From Paenibacillus rhizosphaerae (GTDB lineage: Bacteria > Bacillota > Bacilli > Paenibacillales > Paenibacillaceae): a stretch of DNA of 64,000 bases. Below the pieces are notes generated by a model, which worked only from the letters and a program-made list of their open reading frames with translations, was not told the DNA's origin and made no database searches. Shown here piece by piece: positions 18,282 through 28,189 of the stretch; the stretch's first letter is position 1; every line of letters begins with the position of its first letter. The stretch lies in NCBI RefSeq assembly GCF_014192015.1, contig NZ_JACHXJ010000001.1, positions 1,674,001-1,738,000 of the forward strand. The letters are read 5' to 3'. The translations under genes were made by a program, and so were the position numbers.

Positions 18282-21200
18282 AACGTATCTGTCTGGCCGA
18301 ACCCCTTCGCCATATCACACGAAGGACGGGGTTTTTCGTGTCGCAAACGGACCTCAAGTATACAATCGGGCGTTGTACGGCGCCTATTTGCCGGATATCG
18401 GCAAGCGGTTCCGCGTCTTTGCGGGCGACCTTCCCGAGTGGATGATGTTCCTGCCCGGCGACGGGGGCCGGCTGCTGCTTGGGCTCGGGGACGGGCGGAC
18501 CATAAAACCGCTGCGCAAATGTGAGCGGATCGAAGCCGGATATGACGGGGCACGTATGCTATACGAGATTACGGACCCGATCCTTGGACCGCGGGGAATG
18601 CTGCGGCTGGAGGTGATGCCGCTCGCGGCAGAAGGCGGGATGGTGGTGAAGATCGACGCCCCCGGCGGCCTGAACGGATTAACGGTCGCGGCGGCATACG
18701 GCGGGGCGTCCGGGCAGACCCACGCCAGGACGCTGGACCCCGGCTACACGCCTCAGGACGTGACGCAGCTGAAACAGGCCGATTGCGAAGGGAACAAGAT
18801 CCAGGCACGCGGTGACGGCTTCGAGCTGTCCGCTGGTTGGATGAAGGGCGGCCGGATCACGGGACAAACGACAATGCCCGGCACGTTTGAGGTTATGAAC
18901 GCCATGGAAACTCGGGTGTGGTTTCACGGCGAATCGGTTTACGTTTCCGATCCTGGATCGGCACCACAAGATTTCGGGGCGAGACCGGAAGAATCCGGTA
19001 GTGCTTCGCCGGTGAATCCATTACCGAATATGGATCCGTCTGCGAAGAGGCCGCTGCTCGTCTTCCAAAGCGGTGAGGATACGGATTGGAGCAGACCGCA
19101 TTACATTGTGCTTCGCTACGGCGACGCAGAGATCGTTCCACTCACGGTTTCCGAAGCAGAGCAGCTGTACCAGGACGCTTCCGCCTGTTACGAACAGGTT
19201 GCGACAACCGCGACAGTCAATACGCCGAGCGAGCTCTTGAACGCAGCGCTCCGAACCGCCTGTGCCGCGCTGGAAGGGGCCTGGCTGTCCCCGGTGTTCG
19301 CTCACGGAGCGTGGTCCTGGAACAGCCGCTTGTCGGGCTGGCGCAGCATGTATGGACCCATTCAGCTCGGCTGGCATGAGCGTGTACGAGCGGCGGCCGG
19401 CCACTTTATCGGGATGCAGCTAAAAAGTGGCTCCGGAGGCACCGGGCGGCCGGACCCCGATCCCGAATTCGGGCTGGCAAGGCAAAGCGGCCGCAGCGTT
19501 TTCGTCAGTGAAGGGATGATTCCTTACACGAAAGGCATGGAGGGGACGGCCAAATACGATATGCAGCAGGTGTTTATGGACCAGCTGCTGATGGAGTGGG
19601 AATGGACGGGAGACCGGACGTTCGCGGCTCAGCTCTACCCCGCGCTGAAACGGCATCTGGCTTGGGAGGAACGGTGCTTTGACGCTGACGGCGACGGCTT
19701 GTACGAAAACTACGCCAACTATTGGGCCAGCGACGGCGTTTTTGCTTCGGGAGCAGGCTGCGCCCTAGCTTCCGCTTATAATTACCGCGCCCATTTAGGC
19801 GCGGCGGAGCTGGCCGGACAGCTGGGCGAAGATCCGGTGCCATTCCGCCGGCGCGCGCAGCAAATTCGCGAAGCGGTGCACGGCAGGCTGTGGCTCGTCC
19901 GGGAAGGACATATCGCGGAATCGCAAGACGGATACGGCGCCAAATTGGTCCATCCTTCGACCAGTCTGCCGACGATCGTGCATACGATCGAATCCGGCAT
20001 TTTGGACGATTTTCAAATATATCAGACGCTGCAGTACACAAAGCACGTGCTTGAGCGCGTTGCCGTAGAAACCAGCGAAGGTCTGGGAGAGCTCGTATGG
20101 AACAGCAATTGGGCGCCCTATGTTTGGAGCGTCCGGGACATCGATTATGCGGATGTCCTGCACGCGGCACTGAGCTTTTACCGAATCGGGCAGGCGGAAG
20201 AGGGGTATAAGCTACTGCTCGGCGCCATTTGCGACTCTACCTCCCGCCATGTGTCCCCGGGAGCGTTCATGTGCGTATACGAGGGCAAAAGCGTTGACTT
20301 TACCGATACATCCAGCATGTTTGCCAGAACGGTGACCGAAGGACTGTACGGCATACAGGCGAAGCTGCAGCATGGCCGGTACGAAATTTCACCCAATTTT
20401 CCAGAGAGATGGGAACATGCGTCCTTCTGTTCGGAGCAAATCGGGTACAGCTACAGCCGGGAAGGCCAGACCGAAACATATGTATTCCGGTCGTCCGTGA
20501 AGGCTTCGCTGCGGGTGAGGCTGAAGGCTCGCTCAACTGTGCTGTCTGCCAAGGCAAACGGATCGCCTATGTCATTCGAGCTAAAAGCAGGCATCGGACA
20601 ATCTTATCTTATCGTGGACGGAATCGAGCTGCCGGCGGGTAAGGAGGTAAGCTTGTCCGTTCGTTACTCAGGGACCGCACGCACAGCGATGCCTCCTGAG
20701 CTTACCGCCGCCGCCGGCCGGAGGTTGAGGCTGCGAATGCCGGAAGGGATGCTGGCCAAGGAGATTTACGATCCGCAAGGCGTGTTTCGGGATACCTCGA
20801 TTGAAGCAGGGGAGGATACGATCGAATGTGCAGTCCGTCAGGATGCCGTTGGGAGACATACGTCCTTCGTTCGCGTCCTACAACACGGCCTGCCATCATG
20901 GGAGCCGCTCCATATCGACGTTCGGCAGCCTATCGAGACCGAGTCTGTCGATTGGAGCCCGGAAAATGAAGAGTTCCGGGTACGGTTCACCAATCATACG
21001 CAGGAATACTTGCAATTCGAAGCGTCCTTCGGGCAGGTTTCCTACCCGATTGGGCTGAGGCAAGGGGAGAGTACCGATCCGCTGACATTTCGGATGAACG
21101 GGGCACAGGCGCTGCCGGGGACTAACCGCTTTCCGTTGAAGTTATCCCTGCCGGACGGGGAACAATTGGAGGCGGAAGCTTTGTACACGGATTGGACCCT

Positions 21201-21972
21201 AAAGCTACCGGATGGTGTGAAGCTGCGCCATATTCCGATCGATCGGGCTTTTAACGCGAGAGCCGGCGATCTGTTCCGCAAGGAGTATCTGTCGCCGAGA
21301 AGTCCCTTTTGCTCGCTGCAGGTTCCGATCCATTTAATTCCTTCCAATTGGTGCGTAACCCGATCGATCGGCATGGAACTCATCAACGACCGGCTGCTGA
21401 GCCGCCAGGTAAACGATCACGGGCTTGTGGTGACGGAAACGGGGATATCTTTTTTGCAGCAGCGGAACCCGCAGGTACCCAACGGTGCCTTTGCTTCCCG
21501 CTGGGACGTGTTTCCGGATTCTCTTGAGCTCCCGGTCGGCTGCAGCGGACGGCGGATCTATATGCTGCTGACCGGCTATACGAACCAAATGCAGTGCGGC
21601 GTTATCAACGCGGACATTGAAGTCATTTACCGTGACGGTGAAGCCGAAATCCACCCATTGGTAGCTCCGCAGGACTTCAGGTCCATGGAGAAAGGACCGG
21701 AGACGGAGCGGGATTGTGACCGGGATGTCTACGGCCCTGTTCCGATGTACCGCTTACGCATCGGCGATATTCGTGACTCGGAGCATTGGAATGACAGCTA
21801 TGACGAACCGGATGGCCCGGATTGGCATGAGCTGAACCCAATCTATGCCCGATCGCTTTACGCGCAGGTGAAGGATATCGCCGTGAAGCCGAAAGACATT
21901 GACCGGGTAAAAATTCGGGCAGTAGCGAACGATATCATTATCGGCGTGCTTGGCTTGACGGTCGTGATCTAA
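18271..21972 (+). CDS. Very large six-hairpin glycosidase-like protein (DUF4450-like)
   Basis: Cytoplasmic protein of 1233 residues; not an enzyme I can name. The N-terminal region (VANGPQVYNRALYGAY, FRVFAGDLPEWMMFLPGDGG) looks like the DUF4450 family seen in pectin and arabinogalactan loci of Bacteroidota. The middle (about 300-690) is an alpha/alpha six-hairpin toroid with the repeated DADGDGLYENYANYW element at about 471 and an acidic WEWTGDR helix. The last ~450 residues are beta-rich. Start is the ATG at 18271, with GAAGGGA about 11 nt upstream; the frame is open further upstream only inside the preceding gene. The 11-bp overlap implies translational coupling to the GH105 fusion. A glycosidase on rhamnogalacturonan-type fragments is the best inference. 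Confidence 0.7.
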   Translation: MPNRTYLSGRTPSPYHTKDGVFRVANGPQVYNRALYGAYLPDIGKRFRVFAGDLPEWMMFLPGDGGRLLLGLGDGRTIKPLRKCERIEAGYDGARMLYEITDPILGPRGMLRLEVMPLAAEGGMVVKIDAPGGLNGLTVAAAYGGASGQTHARTLDPGYTPQDVTQLKQADCEGNKIQARGDGFELSAGWMKGGRITGQTTMPGTFEVMNAMETRVWFHGESVYVSDPGSAPQDFGARPEESGSASPVNPLPNMDPSAKRPLLVFQSGEDTDWSRPHYIVLRYGDAEIVPLTVSEAEQLYQDASACYEQVATTATVNTPSELLNAALRTACAALEGAWLSPVFAHGAWSWNSRLSGWRSMYGPIQLGWHERVRAAAGHFIGMQLKSGSGGTGRPDPDPEFGLARQSGRSVFVSEGMIPYTKGMEGTAKYDMQQVFMDQLLMEWEWTGDRTFAAQLYPALKRHLAWEERCFDADGDGLYENYANYWASDGVFASGAGCALASAYNYRAHLGAAELAGQLGEDPVPFRRRAQQIREAVHGRLWLVREGHIAESQDGYGAKLVHPSTSLPTIVHTIESGILDDFQIYQTLQYTKHVLERVAVETSEGLGELVWNSNWAPYVWSVRDIDYADVLHAALSFYRIGQAEEGYKLLLGAICDSTSRHVSPGAFMCVYEGKSVDFTDTSSMFARTVTEGLYGIQAKLQHGRYEISPNFPERWEHASFCSEQIGYSYSREGQTETYVFRSSVKASLRVRLKARSTVLSAKANGSPMSFELKAGIGQSYLIVDGIELPAGKEVSLSVRYSGTARTAMPPELTAAAGRRLRLRMPEGMLAKEIYDPQGVFRDTSIEAGEDTIECAVRQDAVGRHTSFVRVLQHGLPSWEPLHIDVRQPIETESVDWSPENEEFRVRFTNHTQEYLQFEASFGQVSYPIGLRQGESTDPLTFRMNGAQALPGTNRFPLKLSLPDGEQLEAEALYTDWTLKLPDGVKLRHIPIDRAFNARAGDLFRKEYLSPRSPFCSLQVPIHLIPSNWCVTRSIGMELINDRLLSRQVNDHGLVVTETGISFLQQRNPQVPNGAFASRWDVFPDSLELPVGCSGRRIYMLLTGYTNQMQCGVINADIEVIYRDGEAEIHPLVAPQDFRSMEKGPETERDCDRDVYGPVPMYRLRIGDIRDSEHWNDSYDEPDGPDWHELNPIYARSLYAQVKDIAVKPKDIDRVKIRAVANDIIIGVLGLTVVI

Positions 21973-22066
21973 AACGGTGGTTCTGACCTGAAGCCCAAGG
22001 CAACTCAGGTGCTCAGGCCATCGGCTGATCATTGCCGCCTGCTACGCTGCTTTATCCTGTAAATTT

Positions 22067-22088
22067 CCGGGCGCAAGCCCGGTTTTTT
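22067..22088 (+). terminator. Intrinsic terminator after the pectin enzyme block
   Basis: CCGGGC-GCAA-GCCCGG (22067-22082) followed by six T. The rest of 21973-22277 holds the promoter region and ribosome binding site (GGGAGG at 22261-22266) of the next gene and nothing else I recognise. Confidence 0.9.
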
Positions 22089-22277
22089 GCTTTGCTCAAG
22101 CTTGAAATTATACCGCAACCAGCTATTTTCCATTGGGGCTAAGGGAGACAGCTTTGCCTTACCGAAATGATGGCGTTTACAAAAAATCCGGTCTAATTCC
22201 AATTTCATGTCATTGAACCGGGGACGTATGTGGTAACATTAGGAGAACATACAGTTAGTCGGGAGGCATGTGCAACG

Positions 22278-24575
22278 ATGATGAAGCTATCCAATTGGGC
22301 AAAAACGCTGCTGTCGACGACGCAGGCCAGGCTGGTTTTTGTCCTCACGATTGCGGTATTTGTAATTATACTGGCGGTCAGCCTGACCTCGTATTACACG
22401 TCCAAATCAGTGCTGCAAAGTGAACTTAGCGAGATGCATCATCAGCTTCTGAGCGATAAAATGAACTTTATCGAAGGCTACATCCAGGACACGGACAGCA
22501 GTGCGATCAAGCTGGCGCTCAACAACGGGGTCTACTGGTATTTAACGGAGGAAGCGCAGGCGTCCCAGCGAGACATGAAACAGCTGACCGATTACTTGAA
22601 GTCGATCGTCGTTAATCTGCCCTATTTAGAAAGCGTATACATATTCAATATAGACACCCGCAGCTTCATTGCGTATCCGCAGGGGTACAGCTCCAGGTTC
22701 AGCACCTTTCCGGACTCGGATTGGGTCGGCGTCGAAAAGGAGCTTAAGGAACAACCCATGCTGGTGAAATCAAGACAGCTGTCCGCCTCCTCGGATCATG
22801 AGGGGCGAAGCCAGCTGACTTATTTCCGTAAAATCGTGATTCAGGGCCAGACCCGAGGACTGATCGCGATGAATTTCAACAGCTCCGTGCTGTTTTCACA
22901 GATGCACCTCAACAGCGTCTCGCCGATTAGCAACTCCCAATACATCCTGGACAAGGACGGAAATCTCGTCTATGCTCTCGGAAGCAATCTGATTGGCGAG
23001 CAGGCGATCCATCAAACGATCGGCCGTCTTGGCGATAAGCTGTATGGTGATTTCAACCATGAGGGCAGACGGCTGCTGCTGACCTATAATCCGTCGCCGA
23101 TCACGCAGTGGAATTACGTCTCTATCGTGCCCCAGGATCAGGTGCTGGCCAAATCGAAAACGATCCGAACGGTCGTACTTCTCGTTTCTTTCGTTACACT
23201 AGTGCTTGGCGCATGGCTTATTTTTCATATCCACTACGTTTCGTTCCGGCCGATTCGTAGAATGAGAAAGCTTCTGGCGGATTATGAACGGAACGAGGAC
23301 GGAGCGGATTTCGGGAAGCTGGAAAGCATTACGTCCCGGCTGCTAACGTCACATGAAGAGCTGTCCCGGCAGATCCGGCTGACGAAATCGGAAGCCGCCT
23401 CCAAATTTGTGCAGGACGTGGCGATGGGCAACTTGTCCGGGAAGCGGGAAATCGAATCTCGCTGGCGCCAATATTTTCAGGAATGGACCGATGCACCTCT
23501 GCGGGTCATCGTCATTTCGATCGACCGGTATACGGCGTGGGCGGAGAACGTTTCGGACAACGACCGTTTTCTGTATAAATACGCCATGCTGAATATTGTA
23601 GAGGAGCTGCTTGCGAGCGATTACCGCTGCGTGAATCTTGACCTCGGAAGAGATAAACTTGCGCTGCTGGTGCAGCACGCATCTGGCCGTGACGGGCAGG
23701 AGCCCGATCTCCTGCATCGGCTCAGTGAAGCCACACGCATGGCACAGGGCATGCTGCGAACGGACATATCGATTGGTGCCAGCCTGCCTTTCGATGACAT
23801 TCTGAAGCTGAGGCTTGCGTTCTATGAGGCGCAGTCCGCCGTCAGTTACCGTCTTTATCTCGGCTACCGTACAGTCATTCCGTATAGGGAAATCGAAATG
23901 TCTGGACATTCGGCGGAACCGATACAGGATGCAGCTCAAACGGCGAATCTGCTCGAGGCCGTGCAGACAGGTTCAACGGAGCAGGCGCTCCGAATGCTCG
24001 GACGGCTTGGCGAGCACCTTGGCAACCAGGAGCCGTCTCCTTCCGAAGCGCTGGCATTTTTGGCGGCAATCCGGAAAGGTTTGCTCAAATTGGATGGCAT
24101 GAAATCCGGCTCAGGATGGGATGAAGCGGAGGTTGCACTGGAACTCGAAACGCTGGATCTTCACGATATCCTTCGACTGCTGGAAAGGGAAGCCTGCCGT
24201 CTGTCGGACCACTTCCGCAGTTTGAGCGGCAGCAAAGAATTTATGATGGTCCAGCAAATGGTCGATTTCATGAACCGCCATTTGGACGGAAATATCGGCG
24301 TGCAGGAAATCGCCGCTTCCGTTCCGATCAGCGTGAGCCTGGCCAGCCAACTGTTCAAACAGGAGATGGGAGAAACCATTCATGATTATCTGACAAGACT
24401 GCGTGTCGAGCGTGCCGGCGAGCTTCTTATTGAAACGGATTACAAGCTATCGGAAATCGCCCGAATGGTCGGGTATCAGCATGAAAACAGTTTTATCCGG
24501 GTATTCCGCAAACTGAAGGACATTACCCCCGGAAAATACCGGGAGCACAAGAAGTATAACAAGTTTCCCGTCTAA
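22278..24575 (+). CDS. Membrane-anchored AraC-family regulator (YesS type)
   Basis: Transcription activator of 765 residues with an extracellular sensor. It has a first membrane helix (about 17-40, LVFVLTIAVFVIILAVSLTS), an outside dCache-like region, a second helix near 300-320 (TVVLLVSFVTLVLGAWLIF), a cytoplasmic linker and degenerate GGDEF-like region, and an AraC double helix-turn-helix at 658-765 (IGVQEIAASVPISVSLASQLF and LSEIARMVGYQHENSFIRVF). Family members such as Bacillus YesS control rhamnogalacturonan genes. ATG at 22278 is chosen because GGGAGG lies 11 nt upstream. It sits between the enzyme block and the ABC transporter and most likely activates both. Confidence 0.88.
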   Translation: MMKLSNWAKTLLSTTQARLVFVLTIAVFVIILAVSLTSYYTSKSVLQSELSEMHHQLLSDKMNFIEGYIQDTDSSAIKLALNNGVYWYLTEEAQASQRDMKQLTDYLKSIVVNLPYLESVYIFNIDTRSFIAYPQGYSSRFSTFPDSDWVGVEKELKEQPMLVKSRQLSASSDHEGRSQLTYFRKIVIQGQTRGLIAMNFNSSVLFSQMHLNSVSPISNSQYILDKDGNLVYALGSNLIGEQAIHQTIGRLGDKLYGDFNHEGRRLLLTYNPSPITQWNYVSIVPQDQVLAKSKTIRTVVLLVSFVTLVLGAWLIFHIHYVSFRPIRRMRKLLADYERNEDGADFGKLESITSRLLTSHEELSRQIRLTKSEAASKFVQDVAMGNLSGKREIESRWRQYFQEWTDAPLRVIVISIDRYTAWAENVSDNDRFLYKYAMLNIVEELLASDYRCVNLDLGRDKLALLVQHASGRDGQEPDLLHRLSEATRMAQGMLRTDISIGASLPFDDILKLRLAFYEAQSAVSYRLYLGYRTVIPYREIEMSGHSAEPIQDAAQTANLLEAVQTGSTEQALRMLGRLGEHLGNQEPSPSEALAFLAAIRKGLLKLDGMKSGSGWDEAEVALELETLDLHDILRLLEREACRLSDHFRSLSGSKEFMMVQQMVDFMNRHLDGNIGVQEIAASVPISVSLASQLFKQEMGETIHDYLTRLRVERAGELLIETDYKLSEIARMVGYQHENSFIRVFRKLKDITPGKYREHKKYNKFPV

Positions 24576-24749
24576 ACGGGCAATCAACCAATTCTCCATC
24601 CGATGAGCGAAACGTTCAATTGGGTGGATTTTCTTTATCTGCTCATGCCAAAACCGAATGATTCATTGCCGGGAGCCTGAAGGGGACCGTATGATTTAGA
24701 AGCGCGCTATCGCAAGATTCATTTCGGAAGAAAGGCGGTCGATAAGGGG

Positions 24750-25700
24750 ATGGCATATTCTCATGAGATGCCCCGTCAGGCAAACCGGAAGCGGGAATCA
24801 GGGAACCGTTATTTGAAAAACGTTAGGAAGCATTGGATGCTGTATCTCATGATTTTGCCCGGCATTTTGTTCTACATCGTATTTAAATACGTTCCGCTTG
24901 CCGGGAGCATCATCACCTTTCAGGATTATCAGATCATGAAGGGGATTTGGGCGAGTCCATGGGTCGGCCTGGACAACTTCAAATTTATTTTTTCTTATCC
25001 CGATTTTTGGAAAGTGCTGCGCAATACGGCGCTGATCGCCCTGTACCAGCTCGTATTCGGATTTCCGGCTCCGATCGTGCTGGCGCTCCTGTTCAACGAG
25101 ATTCGCGGCATGGTCATGAAGCGGACGTATCAAAGCATCTTTTATCTGCCTCACTTTTTGTCCTGGGTCGTTGTAGGCGGCATTGTGTTTGAACTGCTTG
25201 CGACAGGCGGAATCGTCAACGTCGTTCGGGGCTGGTTTGGCTATGAGCCCGTTTTGTTCATGCAGCAGGAGAAAATGTTCCGCTCGATTGTCGTCATCTC
25301 CGGCATCTGGAAAGAGATCGGATGGGGAACAATCATCTATCTTGCCGCGCTGGCAGGCATCAACCCGAATTTGTACGAAGCAGCGGTTGTGGATGGCGCC
25401 AGCAGGTGGAAACAAACGCTATACATCACGCTGCCTTCGCTGCTGCCGACCATTACGGTCCTGTTTCTGCTTCGCATCGGCAACTTTCTCGAACTCGGCT
25501 TCGAGCAAATCTTTAACCTGCTGACGCCGATGACCTACTCGGTCGGGGATATTATCGAGACTTACGTTTACCGTGCCGGTGTCCTGCAAGGGCAGTACAG
25601 CATGACGACGACGATCGGCTTGTTCCAATCGATCATCGGCTTTATATTGCTGTGGATTTTTAACAGGTTAGCCAGAAAAACAGAGCAGGGGTTATGGTGA
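24750..25700 (+). CDS. ABC transporter permease, LplB type
   Basis: Membrane subunit of 316 residues for oligosaccharide import. It has a basic tail, then about six helices. The segment FKYVPLAGSIITFQDYQ follows helix 1, and the EAAVVDGASRWKQTLYITLP EAA loop is intact. GAAAGGCGG lies about 10 nt upstream of the ATG. It begins 174 bp after the AraC regulator, and its stop overlaps the next permease. It is distinct in sequence from the permeases at 749 and 52040, so it represents a separate transporter. Confidence 0.92.
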   Translation: MAYSHEMPRQANRKRESGNRYLKNVRKHWMLYLMILPGILFYIVFKYVPLAGSIITFQDYQIMKGIWASPWVGLDNFKFIFSYPDFWKVLRNTALIALYQLVFGFPAPIVLALLFNEIRGMVMKRTYQSIFYLPHFLSWVVVGGIVFELLATGGIVNVVRGWFGYEPVLFMQQEKMFRSIVVISGIWKEIGWGTIIYLAALAGINPNLYEAAVVDGASRWKQTLYITLPSLLPTITVLFLLRIGNFLELGFEQIFNLLTPMTYSVGDIIETYVYRAGVLQGQYSMTTTIGLFQSIIGFILLWIFNRLARKTEQGLW

Positions 25701-26566
25701 TGAAAACAACGCTGGGTCAAAAACTGTTTACCGTCGTCAACTATGTTGTGCTAACGGCAGCGGCTTTTACAATGATTGCTCCACTCCTGCAAATGCTGGC
25801 AGTTTCGCTGAGCTCGCCGGTTGCCGCTGACTCGAAAAAGGTGTTTCTCCTCCCGGTCGAGTGGACGGCCGATTCGTGGATTTATATCCTGCACAGGCAG
25901 GATTTATGGCAGTCGTTTGGCGTCACCGTGTTTATTACCGTCGTGGGAACGCTCGTCAGTGTGCTGCTGTCCGTTCTTACCGCGTATCCGCTGGCGCACG
26001 CCAAGTTTCTTATCCGCAAGCATGTGATGTTCGGGATCGTCATTACGATGATTTTCAACGCGCCGCTGATTCCGTTCTACATGACGGTCAAATCGCTCGG
26101 CCTTCTGGATTCGATCTGGTCGCTGATCCTGCCCGGCGCGATCGGCACGTTCAATATGGTAATCATCCGGACCTTCTTCATGGGCATTCCTTCAGAGCTC
26201 GAGGACTCGGCACAGATCGACGGCTGCCACGATTTTCGTGTGTTGTTCCAAATCTATATGCCTTTGTCCAAGCCGGTGCTCGCCACCGTCAGCTTGTTCT
26301 ACGCCGTAGGGTACTGGAACACCTTTCAGCGGGCGATTCTGTTTATCCGCGACTCGGACCTGCATCCGCTGCAGGTCAAGCTCAGGGAATATATTATGAC
26401 TCCCGAGACGCTCGAAGTCGCCGACATGCTGGGCAACATCGGATACAACACGACCACGCTGAAGGCGGCCACGATTATCTTTGCCGCGACACCGATTATT
26501 TTGGCGTACCCGTTCCTGCAGAAGTATTTTGTGAAGGGCGCGATGCTCGGCTCCTTGAAAGAGTAG
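25694..26566 (+). CDS. ABC transporter permease, YtcP/LplC type
   Basis: Second membrane subunit, 290 residues, with the YtcP signature: SLSSPVAAD after helix 1, ELEDSAQIDGCHDFRVLF loop, and the tail FLQKYFVKGAMLGSLKE. In-frame starts ATG 25694, GTG 25697 and ATG 25700 are all possible; 25700 has the better spacing to the AGGGG at 25687. The overlap with the preceding gene indicates coupled translation. Confidence 0.92.
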   Translation: MVMKTTLGQKLFTVVNYVVLTAAAFTMIAPLLQMLAVSLSSPVAADSKKVFLLPVEWTADSWIYILHRQDLWQSFGVTVFITVVGTLVSVLLSVLTAYPLAHAKFLIRKHVMFGIVITMIFNAPLIPFYMTVKSLGLLDSIWSLILPGAIGTFNMVIIRTFFMGIPSELEDSAQIDGCHDFRVLFQIYMPLSKPVLATVSLFYAVGYWNTFQRAILFIRDSDLHPLQVKLREYIMTPETLEVADMLGNIGYNTTTLKAATIIFAATPIILAYPFLQKYFVKGAMLGSLKE

Positions 26567-26629
26567 GGGCTATCGCAGCAAGCTGCCGGGACGATTTCAA
26601 ATAAATGATAGTGAAAAGGAGAGGTCGAG

Positions 26630-28174
26630 ATGAAAGCATGGGCCAAAAGCCTGCGGTTGCTGCTGACCGTGGTGACCGGTACGGCTGTGATCGCTGGATG
26701 CAGCGGCGGCAAAACGGGGGAGGGATCTTCAGGGGCTGGGGATAAAGATTCTCCCTATCCTGTTGTAAACGTATACAAAACCCACCTCGGGAAAGGGAAG
26801 CTGCCTAAAAGCGATGATCCTCATGTGAAGTATATCGCGGAAAAAACCGGCGTGCAGTACAACCTGGTCACAACTTCATCCGGCGGCGATCCCGTCGAAA
26901 GCATGAATGTCATGATCGCTTCCGGCGATTTGCCTGACATTATGCGTCCGGTAGGCGGAGTGGAGCAAACGCTCATTTCCCAGGGTGGGGCGCTGGCGCT
27001 GGACGATCTGCTGCCGAAATATGCGCCTCACGTCTGGGAACGCATACCGGAGGAGGCGTGGAATATCGTTCGCTCCGCGACTGATGACGGTAAGATCTAT
27101 TACGTCCCGAAAATTTACATGATACCCGAGCGTGCACCGATGATCCGTCAGGACTGGCTCAATAAGCTGGGGCTTCAAATGCCCAAAACCAAGGATGACT
27201 ATGTGAACGTGCTGACCGCTTTCCTGAACGGGGATCCCAACGGCAACGGCACGAAAGACGAGCTGCCGACGACGGGCCGGGAATTCGGCACATGGATGGA
27301 CCACCTGTTCGGCATGTACGGCGTCGCCATGTGGGAAGGAAAGCCCGAATGGGATATCTATGACGGCAAGCTGCAATACGCAGGTGTAACCGCAAATATG
27401 AAGGCAGCCATCCAATTTATCCGGGAGCTGTATGAGAAAAAGCTGCTCGATAACGAGACGTTCCTGAACAAAGGAGAAATATGGACGGCGAAGATCAACA
27501 ATAACCTGGTCGGCAGCTGGTACCACCTTCCGGCGAATTTGAACAGCCGGCTTGATGCGATCGAGAAGCTTGCACCCGATGTGAATATCAAGGGCATGCC
27601 GATGCCGACCGTGGAAGGATTTAAGGGCTTCGTTACGCAGAAAAGCGTCGGTGAGCCGGAGTGGCTCATTCCGAAAGTGTCCGAGGACAAAGCGGAAGCT
27701 TCCTTGAAGCTGCTCGATTTCTTCTATGATCCGGCAAATGCGGATTTTGTCCAGTTCGGCATCGAAGGAATCCAGCACGAGGTCGTCGACGGGAAGAAAC
27801 AATTGCTGCCTGCAGACGATAATCGCACGATCGGACTCGGCATGCTGAACTACAACACGAAGGAAACCATGGATGTCCGCATCGAGCAAACCTTCCCGGC
27901 GGACCGCGTGCAGATGATCAAGGATATTTTTGCGACGTCTACCGCCGACGCGCGGCGTATTGCGGGCGACGGAATGCCGGTGTCCGTTTACGAAGGGTAC
28001 CCCGACATCCAGTCCCATAAACTGTTCCAGGAATACTTGTCGAAGATCGTGATCGGGGAGTGGCCGATTGACAAGTTCGACGAATTCGTGGACAAGTGGA
28101 AGAAATCCGGCGGGGACGAAGTGACGAAGCGGGCACAGGCCTGGTACGACAAAGTCAAACAATACCAAAAGTAA
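26630..28174 (+). CDS. ABC transporter substrate-binding lipoprotein (LplA-like)
   Basis: Lipid-anchored binding protein of 514 residues that captures oligosaccharides for the two permeases directly upstream. The signal peptide ends in VIAGC with lipidated C24. The Gly/Ser-rich linker, the DLPDIMRP element, and the late FVQFGIEGIQHEVVDGKKQ motif mark the LplA/YtcQ group. GGAG lies before the ATG, and a six-hairpin glycosidase gene follows after 15 bp, so ligand and intracellular enzyme are probably matched. From the nearby GH105 genes the ligand is likely a pectic oligosaccharide. Confidence 0.92.
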   Translation: MKAWAKSLRLLLTVVTGTAVIAGCSGGKTGEGSSGAGDKDSPYPVVNVYKTHLGKGKLPKSDDPHVKYIAEKTGVQYNLVTTSSGGDPVESMNVMIASGDLPDIMRPVGGVEQTLISQGGALALDDLLPKYAPHVWERIPEEAWNIVRSATDDGKIYYVPKIYMIPERAPMIRQDWLNKLGLQMPKTKDDYVNVLTAFLNGDPNGNGTKDELPTTGREFGTWMDHLFGMYGVAMWEGKPEWDIYDGKLQYAGVTANMKAAIQFIRELYEKKLLDNETFLNKGEIWTAKINNNLVGSWYHLPANLNSRLDAIEKLAPDVNIKGMPMPTVEGFKGFVTQKSVGEPEWLIPKVSEDKAEASLKLLDFFYDPANADFVQFGIEGIQHEVVDGKKQLLPADDNRTIGLGMLNYNTKETMDVRIEQTFPADRVQMIKDIFATSTADARRIAGDGMPVSVYEGYPDIQSHKLFQEYLSKIVIGEWPIDKFDEFVDKWKKSGGDEVTKRAQAWYDKVKQYQK

Positions 28175-28189
28175 CGAGGAGGAACAGGC

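Noticed and set aside
22168..22181. cre-like sequence TGATGGCGTTTACA upstream of the AraC regulator
   Set aside because: The 4th to 6th positions do not fit the ARCG core, and it lies far from any identified promoter.
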